A stretch of 6,003 nt of DNA from Quadrisphaera sp. (GTDB taxonomy: Bacteria > Actinomycetota > Actinomycetes > Actinomycetales > Quadrisphaeraceae). The notes beneath the pieces were generated by a model that saw only the letters and a list, made by a program, of their open reading frames with translations, ran no database searches and was not told the DNA's origin. This document shows, one piece after another, positions 1 to 5,406 of the stretch (within the stretch, counting starts at the first letter, position 1; every line of letters begins with the position of its first letter). Location: positions 1 through 6,003 of the forward strand of contig JARIBR010000241.1 in NCBI GenBank assembly GCA_029258695.1, read 5' to 3'. The position numbers and the translations under genes were made by a program.

Positions 1-497
1 GCGAAGCACCCCGGCAGGGAGACGTCCATGGCGCCCGGCAGGTACTTCCGGTGGTGCTCGGCCGTGCCCAGCGCCTGGATGGAGCCGGCGAACAGCCCGA
101 ACTGCACGCCGGCCTTGATGGTCAGCGAGAGGTCCGCGAGGCCGAGCGCCTCGAAGTGCACGGTCGAGGCGCCGACGTCGGCGGTGCCCCCGACGTCGCG
201 CGCGAAGGAGGTGAGGTGCCCGCCGTGCGTCGCGAGCTCCACGAGGCGCTGCGTGGTCAGGGCGCGCTGCTCGGCGGTCGGCAGGTGGTCGATGGGGTGG
301 CAGTACTCCGCCGGCAGCGTGGCGCGCAGCTCGTCGCGCACCGCACCCCAGCGACCGTCCATGATCTTCTGCAGGGCCTGCGGGTCGGCGTCGATGCTCG
401 CGGGCGAGCGCTGCGCCACCTGCCCGTGGGGCTGCAGGCGGGTGGGGCTCGTGCCGCCCTCGGCGATGTCGGCGGGACGGTCCGTGGTGGTGGTCAT
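1..497 (-). CDS. Acyl-CoA oxidase / acyl-CoA dehydrogenase-like flavoprotein, N-terminal part (runs off left edge)
   Basis: The frame is open from ATG at 497 to the window edge, giving 165 residues. Visible features are a disordered first ~35 residues, a DGRW segment (47-50), and a GVQFGLFAGSI block (129-139) followed by a GT-x-HH-x-KYL stretch and LPGCFA (160-165). This pattern is typical of the acyl-CoA oxidase branch of the acyl-CoA dehydrogenase superfamily, just before the FAD/substrate-contacting 'TE' region, which lies off the window. Family members use FAD to form trans-2-enoyl-CoA from acyl-CoA; oxidases pass electrons to O2, dehydrogenases to ETF. The catalytic base is not visible, so oxidase and dehydrogenase cannot be separated. 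The start is supported by a GGAG Shine-Dalgarno sequence and an ATGA overlap with the upstream tetR gene, so the two are probably cotranscribed. It resembles oxidases more than mycobacterial FadE5. Confidence 0.85.
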   Translation of the reverse strand, partial: MTTTTDRPADIAEGGTSPTRLQPHGQVAQRSPASIDADPQALQKIMDGRWGAVRDELRATLPAEYCHPIDHLPTAEQRALTTQRLVELATHGGHLTSFARDVGGTADVGASTVHFEALGLADLSLTIKAGVQFGLFAGSIQALGTAEHHRKYLPGAMDVSLPGCF

Positions 498-1270
498 GGC
501 TGCTCCAGGGGGTCGGGGACGGTGGTGCTGTCTATGGCGGCGGGACCGGCGGCGCTCGGGGCGTCACCGGGGGGGTCGTCGGGGCTCAGGGAGGGGACCA
601 GGGCGGGCGCCAGGCCGCCCCAGGCGAGGTCGGTGAGGGCGTCGGCCATCTCCTCGACGCCCAGGCGCGCCGCGGTGCCGCCGCCGGGCAGGGCGATGAC
701 GTCCTGGCCGGAGGTCTCCAGCCAGTGGTCGGCGCCCGCGCGGACCATGCCGACCAGGCCGTGGGCCCAGACCGCCGAGACGCCGCGGGAGAGCCCGCCG
801 GCGCGCAGGTGCCGCCCGATGAGCCGTGTCAGCTCGGCAGAGACGGCGGCGGACAGTCCCGCGATGGGGTCGGCGCCGGAACCGGCCCTCGAGGTGACGA
901 AGCGGTAGACGTTCGGGTCGTCGACCACGAGCTGGAGGTAGGTGCGGACGACGGCGCGCAGCCCGGCGCGGAAGTCCGCCGCGCCGGTCCTCGCGGCCCG
1001 CAACGCGGCGCTGACGCGCTCGTCGACGCGCTCGGCGACCGCGGCGTGCAGCTCCCCCTTGTCGGAGAAGTGGCGGTAGAGCACGGTCTTCGACGTGCCC
1101 GCCAGCGCGGCGATCTCGTCCATCCCGACGTCCGGCCCGGCGCTGGAGATCGCCCGCACCGCGGCGCTGACCAGCTCGGCCCGCCGCGCCCGGCGGTGCG
1201 CGGCCCACCGGGTGGTGCGCCCGTCGGGCACGGCGGGGGCCGGTGAGGGCTCCGCGATCTCGACGCTCAT
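494..1270 (-). CDS. TetR/AcrR-family transcriptional repressor, probable local regulator of the acyl-CoA genes
   Basis: This is a 258-aa cytoplasmic DNA-binding regulator. A basic stretch (residues 18-32, rich in Arg) leads into a TetR N-terminal domain whose helix-turn-helix lies at about residues 50-70 (GMDEIAALAGTSKTVLYRHF), followed by the typical DK. The C-terminal ligand and dimerisation domain runs to about residue 225, and the last ~30 residues are Pro/Ala-rich and probably disordered. ATG at 1270 is preferred over an in-frame GTG at 1279, which overlaps the -10-like hexamer. The gene overlaps the oxidase-like gene by 4 bp (ATGA) and is divergent from the thiolase operon. The intervening region carries palindromic operator candidates, so autoregulation and control of both operons are likely (inference). 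TetR proteins beside fatty-acid genes often bind acyl-CoA, but the ligand here is unknown. Confidence 0.9.
   Translation of the reverse strand: MSVEIAEPSPAPAVPDGRTTRWAAHRRARRAELVSAAVRAISSAGPDVGMDEIAALAGTSKTVLYRHFSDKGELHAAVAERVDERVSAALRAARTGAADFRAGLRAVVRTYLQLVVDDPNVYRFVTSRAGSGADPIAGLSAAVSAELTRLIGRHLRAGGLSRGVSAVWAHGLVGMVRAGADHWLETSGQDVIALPGGGTAARLGVEEMADALTDLAWGGLAPALVPSLSPDDPPGDAPSAAGPAAIDSTTVPDPLEQP
503..506 (-). promoter_or_regulatory. Ribosome binding site of the acyl-CoA oxidase-like gene
   Basis: On the minus strand GGAG ends 5 nt before the ATG at 497, inside the last codons of tetR. It supports the ATG start and reinitiation or coupled translation after the tetR stop codon (TGA at 496-494). 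Confidence 0.55.
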
Positions 1271-1277
1271 GCCCGCC

Positions 1278-1283
1278 ACACTA
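1278..1283 (-). promoter_or_regulatory. Candidate -10 element of tetR (possible leaderless promoter)
   Basis: On the minus strand the hexamer reads TAGTGT (TAnnnT) and ends 7 nt before the ATG at 1270. Transcription would start at or next to the A of the start codon. No AGGAGG-like sequence lies between. The -35 region is weak and falls within the repeats at 1294-1306. The element overlaps the TACCCGGTAC site at 1282-1291, so a protein bound there should block the promoter. Prediction from pattern only. Confidence 0.4.
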
Positions 1284-1303
1284 CCCGGTACGCCCGGTAC
1301 CGG
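1282..1303. promoter_or_regulatory. Candidate TetR operator cluster, tetR side
   Basis: The octamer CCCGGTAC occurs twice in tandem at 1284-1291 and 1293-1300 (period 9). The first is part of TACCCGGTAC (1282-1291). The second extends to the perfect 10-bp palindrome CCGGTACCGG at 1294-1303. The same octamer appears inverted at 1329-1336 inside the large palindrome. Shared half-sites on both sides of the divergent region suggest one regulator binding at several positions; assignment to the adjacent TetR protein is inference. Confidence 0.5.
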
Positions 1304-1309
1304 CTACAT

Positions 1310-1342
1310 CCAGTACCCGCTACCGGCGGTACCGGGTACTGG
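1310..1342. promoter_or_regulatory. 33-bp near-perfect palindrome, candidate operator of the thiolase operon
   Basis: The dyad is centred on base 1326. The outer arms CCAGTACCCG (1310-1319) and CGGGTACTGG (1333-1342) are exact reverse complements, and the inner arms continue the symmetry with only one mismatched pair (1320/1332). It lies 12-44 bp upstream of the thiolase -10-like hexamer, so it covers the expected -35 region. A dyad of this length suits one TetR dimer or a pair of cooperatively bound dimers. There is no T-run and it is not at a gene end, which argues against a terminator. Confidence 0.65.
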
Positions 1343-1353
1343 TCGTCCTGCTC

Positions 1354-1359
1354 TACGCT
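1354..1359 (+). promoter_or_regulatory. Candidate -10 element of the thiolase operon (possible leaderless promoter)
   Basis: TACGCT fits the actinobacterial TAnnnT -10 pattern and is followed by only 6 nt before the ATG at 1366, placing the expected transcription start at about the A of ATG. The bases before the ATG (CTGACCCG) contain no Shine-Dalgarno-like purine run. The -35 position (around 1331-1337) has no clear TTGAC match and lies inside the palindrome. Prediction from pattern only. Confidence 0.4.
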
Positions 1360-1365
1360 GACCCG

Positions 1366-2685
1366 ATGACGACGTCCCCGGCCGCCATCCTCGGCGGCAA
1401 CCGCACCCCCTTCGCGCGCGCCCACGGGCGCTACGCCCGCGCCAGCTCCCAGGACCTGCTCACCGCCGCCCTCGACGGCCTCGTCGCCCGCCACTCCCTC
1501 GCCGGAGCGCGCCTGGGTGAGGTGGCCGGGGGAGCGGTGCTCAAGCACAGCCGCGACGTCAACCTCACCCGCGAGGCGGTGCTCTCCACCGCGCTGGACC
1601 CCATGACGCCGGCCTATGACCTGCAGATGGCCTGCGCCACCGGCGTCGAGACCGCGGTGATGGTCGCCAACAAGATCGCGCTGGGCCAGATCGAGGTCGG
1701 CGTCGCCAGCGGCGTCGACAGCGCGTCCGACGCCCCCATCGCCGTCGACGACGGGCTGCGCCGCGTGCTCATCGCCCTCTCCCGCGCGCGCACCACCAAG
1801 GCACGTCTCGCCGCGCTCGCCCGCCTGCGCCCCCAGCAGCTCAAGCCCCAGGTGCCCAGCACCGCGGAGGCCCGCACGGGGCTGTCCATGGGCGAGCACG
1901 CCGCCCTGACCGCCGCCCGGTGGGAGATCACCCGGACGGCCCAGGACGAGGTGGCGCTCGCGAGCCACACCCACCTCGCGGCCGCCTACGAGCGCGGCTT
2001 CCTCGACGACCTCGTCACCCCCTTCGCCGGCTTGCAGCGCGACGACAACCTGCGTCCCGACACCTCCATGGAGCGCCTGGCCAAGCTCAAGCCCGTCTTC
2101 GGCCTCGGCGCGGGCGTCGGCGCCGAGCCGACGCTGACCGCCGGGAACTCCACCGCGCTCACCGACGGCGCCTCCGCGGTCCTTCTGGCCAGCGACGAGT
2201 GGGCCGCGGCCCACCGCCAGCCGGTGCTCGCCCACCTCGTCGACGCCGAGTCCGCCGCGGTCGACTTCGTCTCCGGGCGCGAGGGCCTGCTCATGGCCGG
2301 GGTCTACGCCGCGCCCCGGCTGCTGGCCCGCCGCGGCCTGCGCCTGGCCGACATGGATCTCGTCGAGGTCCACGAGGCCTTCGCGTCCACCGTGCTCACC
2401 ACGCTCGGGGCCTGGGAGGACGCGGAGTTCTCCAGCACCCACCTCGGTCTGGACGCCCCGTTCGGGACGGTCGAGCGCGACCGGCTCAACGTGACCGGCT
2501 CCTCGCTGGCCACCGGGCACCCCTTCGCGGCCACGGGCGGGCGCATCCTCGCCACCGTCGCCAAGCTGCTGCGCGAGCGCGTCGAGGCCGGAGCCCCCTC
2601 GCAGGAGAAGGGCGTGCAGCGCGCGCTGGTCTCGGTGTGCGCCGCCGGCGGACAGGGCGTCGTCGCCCTGGTGGAGGCCCGATGA
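1366..2685 (+). CDS. fadA2: Acetyl-CoA C-acyltransferase (thiolase), FadA2/FadI type
   Basis: At 439 residues it matches the roughly 440-aa actinobacterial FadA2 group. Thiolases cleave 3-ketoacyl-CoA with CoA to acetyl-CoA and a shortened acyl-CoA, or condense in reverse. The N-terminus has LGGNRTPFAR (9-18). The nucleophilic cysteine is C90 in QMACATG. MGEHAA starts at 175 and GNST precedes LTDGAS. VHEAFAS carries H336, GHPFAATGGR carries catalytic H385, and CAAGGQG holds the second catalytic cysteine C425. The HEAFA and GHPFAATGGR forms are those of the FadI/trifunctional-beta-like branch rather than the NEAFA biosynthetic thiolases. All catalytic residues are present. ATG at 1366 fits the family N-terminus; an in-frame GTG at 1243 would overlap tetR and the operators. 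It is the first gene of a three-gene operon and overlaps the reductase gene by 4 bp. Confidence 0.93.
   Translation: MTTSPAAILGGNRTPFARAHGRYARASSQDLLTAALDGLVARHSLAGARLGEVAGGAVLKHSRDVNLTREAVLSTALDPMTPAYDLQMACATGVETAVMVANKIALGQIEVGVASGVDSASDAPIAVDDGLRRVLIALSRARTTKARLAALARLRPQQLKPQVPSTAEARTGLSMGEHAALTAARWEITRTAQDEVALASHTHLAAAYERGFLDDLVTPFAGLQRDDNLRPDTSMERLAKLKPVFGLGAGVGAEPTLTAGNSTALTDGASAVLLASDEWAAAHRQPVLAHLVDAESAAVDFVSGREGLLMAGVYAAPRLLARRGLRLADMDLVEVHEAFASTVLTTLGAWEDAEFSSTHLGLDAPFGTVERDRLNVTGSSLATGHPFAATGGRILATVAKLLRERVEAGAPSQEKGVQRALVSVCAAGGQGVVALVEAR
2673..2677 (+). promoter_or_regulatory. Ribosome binding site of fabG4
   Basis: GGAGG inside the last codons of the thiolase gene lies 4 nt before the ATG at 2682. 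It fixes the reductase start at the ATGA overlap (ATG 2682, thiolase stop TGA 2683-2685) and points to coupled translation. Confidence 0.6.
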
Positions 2686-4199
2686 GCGCCGCGGCCGCCG
2701 TGCCCCCGGCCCCCGCGGACCGCTACCGCGACGTCGTCGCCCACGGCGCGGGAGCCGCGGTCGCGAAGCGCCTCGGGCTGCCGCGCCCGACGCCGCTGCG
2801 CCGCCGCGGCGACGACGACGCGCTCCTGGTCGGCCCGGCGCTCGTGGTCTCGCTGCCCCTGGACCGCTCGGGCGCAGCGGACGACGTCCTCGCTCCCGCC
2901 GTGGCTGACCTGCTGCGCAGCGCCGGCGCGGAGGTCGAGCCGTTCGACCCGGCGAGCACCACCCTCTTGACCAGCAGTGATAACAGAAACAAGCGTGGCG
3001 CCATCATCGTCGACGTCACCGGCGTCGACCGTGTCGCCCAGCTCGATGACGTCCGTGTCGTGCTCGCACCAGCGGTCAAGCGCCTGGCCCCGCAGGGCCG
3101 CGTGGTCCTGATCAGCCGCACGCCAGCCCCGCCGGTCAGCGCTGGGTCGGGTGTCGACGGGTCGGCCGATGCCGGATCCGTCATGGCTGACGTGGAGCGC
3201 GCTGCGGCGCAGGCCGGGCTCGAGGGTCTGGTGCGCACCCTCGCCAAGGAGCTGCGTGACGGGGCCACCGCCAACCTCGTCCGGCTGGCGGGGGAGAGCG
3301 CGGACGCGGACGTGGTGGTCGCCGCGGCCTCCTCCACGCTGCTGTTCCTCGCCTCGGCCGCCTCCGCCTACGTCAGCGGTCAGGTGGTCGACGTCAGCGT
3401 CGGGCCGGGTCGCGCCATCGAGCGCAGCGCAGGGCAGCCGGGCGGCCAGCCCGCGGACCAGACGCTCGCCGGCCGGGTGGCCGTGGTCACCGGGGCGGCG
3501 CGGGGCATCGGCGCGGCCATCGCCGCGGTGCTCGCCGCGCGCGGCGCCCACGTGGTCGGCGTGGACGTACCGGCGGCCGGCGACGCGCTGGCCCGGGTGG
3601 TCAACGCCGTGGGCGGCAGCGCCTTGGCGCTGGACATCACTGCCGACGGCGCGGGGGAGCGGCTCGCCCGCTACCTCGTGGAGCGCCACGGCGGGGCGCA
3701 CGTCGTGGTCCACAACGCCGGCATCACGCGCGACAAGCTGCTCGTCAACATGGACGAGGCGCGGTGGCGCTCGGTGCTCGAGGTCAACCTCGCCGCGCAG
3801 CTGCGCCTGACCGACGCCCTGCTGGCGACCGACGGGGCGCTGACCGACGGGGCGCGCGTCGTCGCGGTGTCGTCGACGTCCGGGCTCGCCGGCAACCGCG
3901 GTCAGTCCAACTACGCGACGTCCAAGGCGGGCGTCGCGGGGATGGTGCGGGCGATGGCTCCCGCGCTGGCCGGGCGCGGCATCACCGTCAACGCCGTGGC
4001 CCCGGGCTTCATCGAGACGGAGATGACCGCCGCGATGCCCGCGCTGACCCGCGAGGCGGCCCGCCGGGTGTCCTCGCTGCGTCAGGGCGGCCTGCCCGTG
4101 GACGTCGCGGAGACCATCGCCTGGCTCGCCGACCCCGCCTCCAGCGCGGTCACCGGCCAGGTGGTCCGGGTGTGCGGGCAGAACGTCGTGGGGGCCTGA
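2682..4199 (+). CDS. fabG4: High-molecular-weight 3-oxoacyl reductase (FabG4-type SDR, likely NADH-dependent)
   Basis: The 505-aa protein has two parts, as in mycobacterial FabG4: an N-terminal flavodoxin-like, cofactor-less domain (to about 240), a Gly/Pro/Gln-rich linker (about 245-262), and a C-terminal short-chain dehydrogenase. The SDR part shows TGAARGIG (270-277), Asp295 at the end of beta-2 (VVGVD, favouring NAD(H) over NADP(H)), HNAGITRDK (344-352), N369 in the catalytic helix, S398, and YATSK with Y411 and K415. It ends in the family-typical VCGQNVVGA. The reaction is 3-ketoacyl to 3-hydroxyacyl (CoA or ACP) or the reverse. It is about 50 residues longer than the 454-aa M. tuberculosis protein as I recall it; the extra length is mainly an Ala/Gly/Ser loop near 150-170 and the linker. 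Residues 95-105 use rare codons (TTG, AGT, AGA). It sits between thiolase and hydratase genes. Confidence 0.92.
   Translation: MSAAAAVPPAPADRYRDVVAHGAGAAVAKRLGLPRPTPLRRRGDDDALLVGPALVVSLPLDRSGAADDVLAPAVADLLRSAGAEVEPFDPASTTLLTSSDNRNKRGAIIVDVTGVDRVAQLDDVRVVLAPAVKRLAPQGRVVLISRTPAPPVSAGSGVDGSADAGSVMADVERAAAQAGLEGLVRTLAKELRDGATANLVRLAGESADADVVVAAASSTLLFLASAASAYVSGQVVDVSVGPGRAIERSAGQPGGQPADQTLAGRVAVVTGAARGIGAAIAAVLAARGAHVVGVDVPAAGDALARVVNAVGGSALALDITADGAGERLARYLVERHGGAHVVVHNAGITRDKLLVNMDEARWRSVLEVNLAAQLRLTDALLATDGALTDGARVVAVSSTSGLAGNRGQSNYATSKAGVAGMVRAMAPALAGRGITVNAVAPGFIETEMTAAMPALTREAARRVSSLRQGGLPVDVAETIAWLADPASSAVTGQVVRVCGQNVVGA
3827..3855 (+). repeat. 15-bp in-frame tandem duplication inside fabG4
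   Basis: The 14-mer GACCGACGGGGCGC occurs at 3827-3840 and again at 3842-3855, so the period is 15 bp. In frame this encodes TDGAL-TDGAR, in the loop between the helix carrying N369 and the strand leading to catalytic S398. The exact nucleotide identity suggests recent slippage or duplication, although an M. tuberculosis FabG4-like loop has similar length. Confidence 0.75.
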
Positions 4200-4200
4200 C

Positions 4201-5070
4201 GTGGGACCAGACGCGAGAGACGACGTGGTGCTGATCTCGTCGCCGGCGCTCGGGCCGCTGTACGCCCGCGCGCTGGTGCCGCGGCGCGGGGGCTGGCCGT
4301 CGCTGGGGGAGCGGGCCGTGGTCGTCGAGACCACCGCCGATCCCGGCGCCGTCGCCGCCTACGCCCGGGCCTGCGGGTTCGGGGTGAGCGACGTGCTGCC
4401 GGTCACCTATCCGCACGTGCTGGCCTTCGCCGCGCAGGTGCACCTCATGGTCACCCAGCCCTTCCCCTTCCCGCTGCTGGGCCTGGTGCACGTGCGCCAG
4501 CGCATCACTGCGCTGCGGCCGATCGCGCTCGACGAGCCGCTGCGCGTGCGGGTGTGGGCCGCCGACCTCGCCGCGCACCCGAAGGGCGCCACCGTCGACC
4601 TGCACGCGGAGGTGACGGTGGGCGGCGAGACGGTGTGGACGGGCACGTCGCGATACCTGCGCCGCGGGGCCGACGCGAGCGGGCTGCCCGACGCCGGCGG
4701 CGACGACCTGCCGGTCCCCGACGGCCCGGCGGTGGGCACCTGGCCGCTCGCGGGGGACACCGGGCGCCGGTACGCGCGGGTCTCCGGCGACGTCAACCCC
4801 ATCCACCTCTCGGCGCTGACCGCCCGTCCGCTGGGCTTCACGCGCCCCATCGCGCACGGGATGTTCACCATGGCCCGCACCCTGTCCGCCCTGGGACCGC
4901 GGGCGCACGCGCCGGTCACCGCCGAGGTGGCCTTCGGGGCGCCGGTGCTGCTCCCGGCCACGCTCGCGCTCGTGGTGGACGAGCAGGACATCGGCGGCGG
5001 GGTCGACGTGGCGGTGCGCTCCGGGTCGATGAAGCGGGTGCACCTCTCGGGGAGCGTGCGGCCGGTGTGA
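4201..5070 (+). CDS. htdX: MaoC-like (R)-specific enoyl-CoA hydratase / 3-hydroxyacyl dehydratase, HtdX type
   Basis: This 289-aa cytosolic enzyme is of double-hotdog build, close in length to M. tuberculosis HtdX (about 280 aa). The N-terminal hotdog contains VTYPHVLAF (around 67-75) and HVRQRITALRPI, both familiar in the HtdX group. The C-terminal MaoC domain carries the hydratase-2 motif YARVSGDVNPIH (191-202) with catalytic D197 and H202, then AHGMF (218-222). It reversibly hydrates trans-2-enoyl-CoA to (R)-3-hydroxyacyl-CoA; such proteins also act as FAS-II-like dehydratases. The GTG start lies 1 nt after the fabG4 stop, with a GGGGG run (4190-4194) as the only Shine-Dalgarno-like element, so translation is probably coupled. 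A later in-frame GTG (4225) is possible. The R-stereochemistry expected of its product pairs with FabG-type reductases, which explains the gene pair. Confidence 0.9.
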   Translation: MGPDARDDVVLISSPALGPLYARALVPRRGGWPSLGERAVVVETTADPGAVAAYARACGFGVSDVLPVTYPHVLAFAAQVHLMVTQPFPFPLLGLVHVRQRITALRPIALDEPLRVRVWAADLAAHPKGATVDLHAEVTVGGETVWTGTSRYLRRGADASGLPDAGGDDLPVPDGPAVGTWPLAGDTGRRYARVSGDVNPIHLSALTARPLGFTRPIAHGMFTMARTLSALGPRAHAPVTAEVAFGAPVLLPATLALVVDEQDIGGGVDVAVRSGSMKRVHLSGSVRPV

Positions 5071-5087
5071 CCGTCGGCCGTCCGGGG

Positions 5088-5297
5088 TCAGCCCTCCTCG
5101 AGGGCGTCGGGCTTGTGGACGGCCTCCTTGCCGCTCTTGTCGGACCGCACGAGGTACTGCGGGTCGTCCTTGCTGGCGCGCACGGTGCGCCCCGCCGCCT
5201 CGGTGTCCTCGGTGATCTTCTCCTGCACCTCGCCCGGCACGTCGTTGCCGTGGGAGGACCAGGTCACGTGGTCGCCCTTGCCCAGGTCGTCGCTCAT
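5088..5297 (-). CDS. Small TUDOR-like protein (hypervirulence-associated HVA1 family, former DUF2945)
   Basis: This 69-aa, highly charged soluble protein has no signal peptide or membrane segment. The sequence is family-typical along its whole length: KGDHVTWSSHG near the N-terminus (7-17), GEVQEKIT (22-29), a TVRASKDDPQYLVRSDKSGKEA block (38-59), and HKPDAL at the end. Members form a small SH3/TUDOR-like barrel; they are common in bacteria and fungi, the biochemical role is not established, and the 'hypervirulence' name comes from a fungal homologue. The ATG at 5297 is preceded by a weak GAGG, 2 nt away. The gene is convergent with htdX (17 nt between stop codons) and does not appear functionally linked to it. 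Very likely a full-length, intact gene. Confidence 0.88.
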   Translation of the reverse strand: MSDDLGKGDHVTWSSHGNDVPGEVQEKITEDTEAAGRTVRASKDDPQYLVRSDKSGKEAVHKPDALEEG

Positions 5298-5406
5298 GGC
5301 CTCACTGTGCGGCCTGCGCGTCCCAGGCGCGCGTCCGGACGGTGATCACGGCGGTGACCGGCTTACGTGGTGGTTCGGGTTCCGTCGTGACCGATGACCC
5401 GCAGGT
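5298..5406. other. Short intergenic region between the TUDOR-like gene and the transporter gene
   Basis: This 109-bp stretch must hold the promoter of the TUDOR-like gene and the 3' end of the transporter transcript. It contains two adjacent 8-bp palindromes, GTCCGGAC (5333-5340) and GTGATCAC (5342-5349), then a second GGTGA at 5353-5357. I see no convincing -10/-35 pair, no T-tailed terminator hairpin and no RNA gene. Confidence 0.4.

Noticed and set aside
1243..1365. Upstream GTG-initiated extension of the thiolase
   Set aside because: The extra 41 residues would be encoded by the palindromic operator region and the start of tetR, and they do not resemble a thiolase N-terminus.
1267..2520. 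Long open frame on the minus strand opposite the thiolase gene (417 codons)
   Set aside because: Its translation is Gly/Arg/Glu/His-rich without any recognisable motif, and it lies antisense to a complete thiolase with all catalytic residues. Such shadow frames are expected at this GC content.
2967..2995. TTGACC as a -35 element of an internal promoter in fabG4
   Set aside because: At 16-18 nt spacing there is no TAnnnT hexamer (the bases there are CAAGCG), so it does not form a promoter pair.
2304..4334. Long open frame on the minus strand opposite fabG4 (676 codons)
   Set aside because: It is low-complexity Arg/Gly/His/Asp-rich and overlaps a well-supported FabG4 protein; the codon third-position pattern fits the plus-strand frame.
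5059..5080. Hairpin between htdX and the convergent small gene (CGGCC/GGCCG arms) as a terminator
   Set aside because: The stem is only 5 bp with a large, partly paired loop and no T-run. It may contribute to termination but cannot be called.
5371..5382. GGTTCGGGTTCC resembling a tRNA T-arm
   Set aside because: There is no matching acceptor stem, D-arm or anticodon arm around it.
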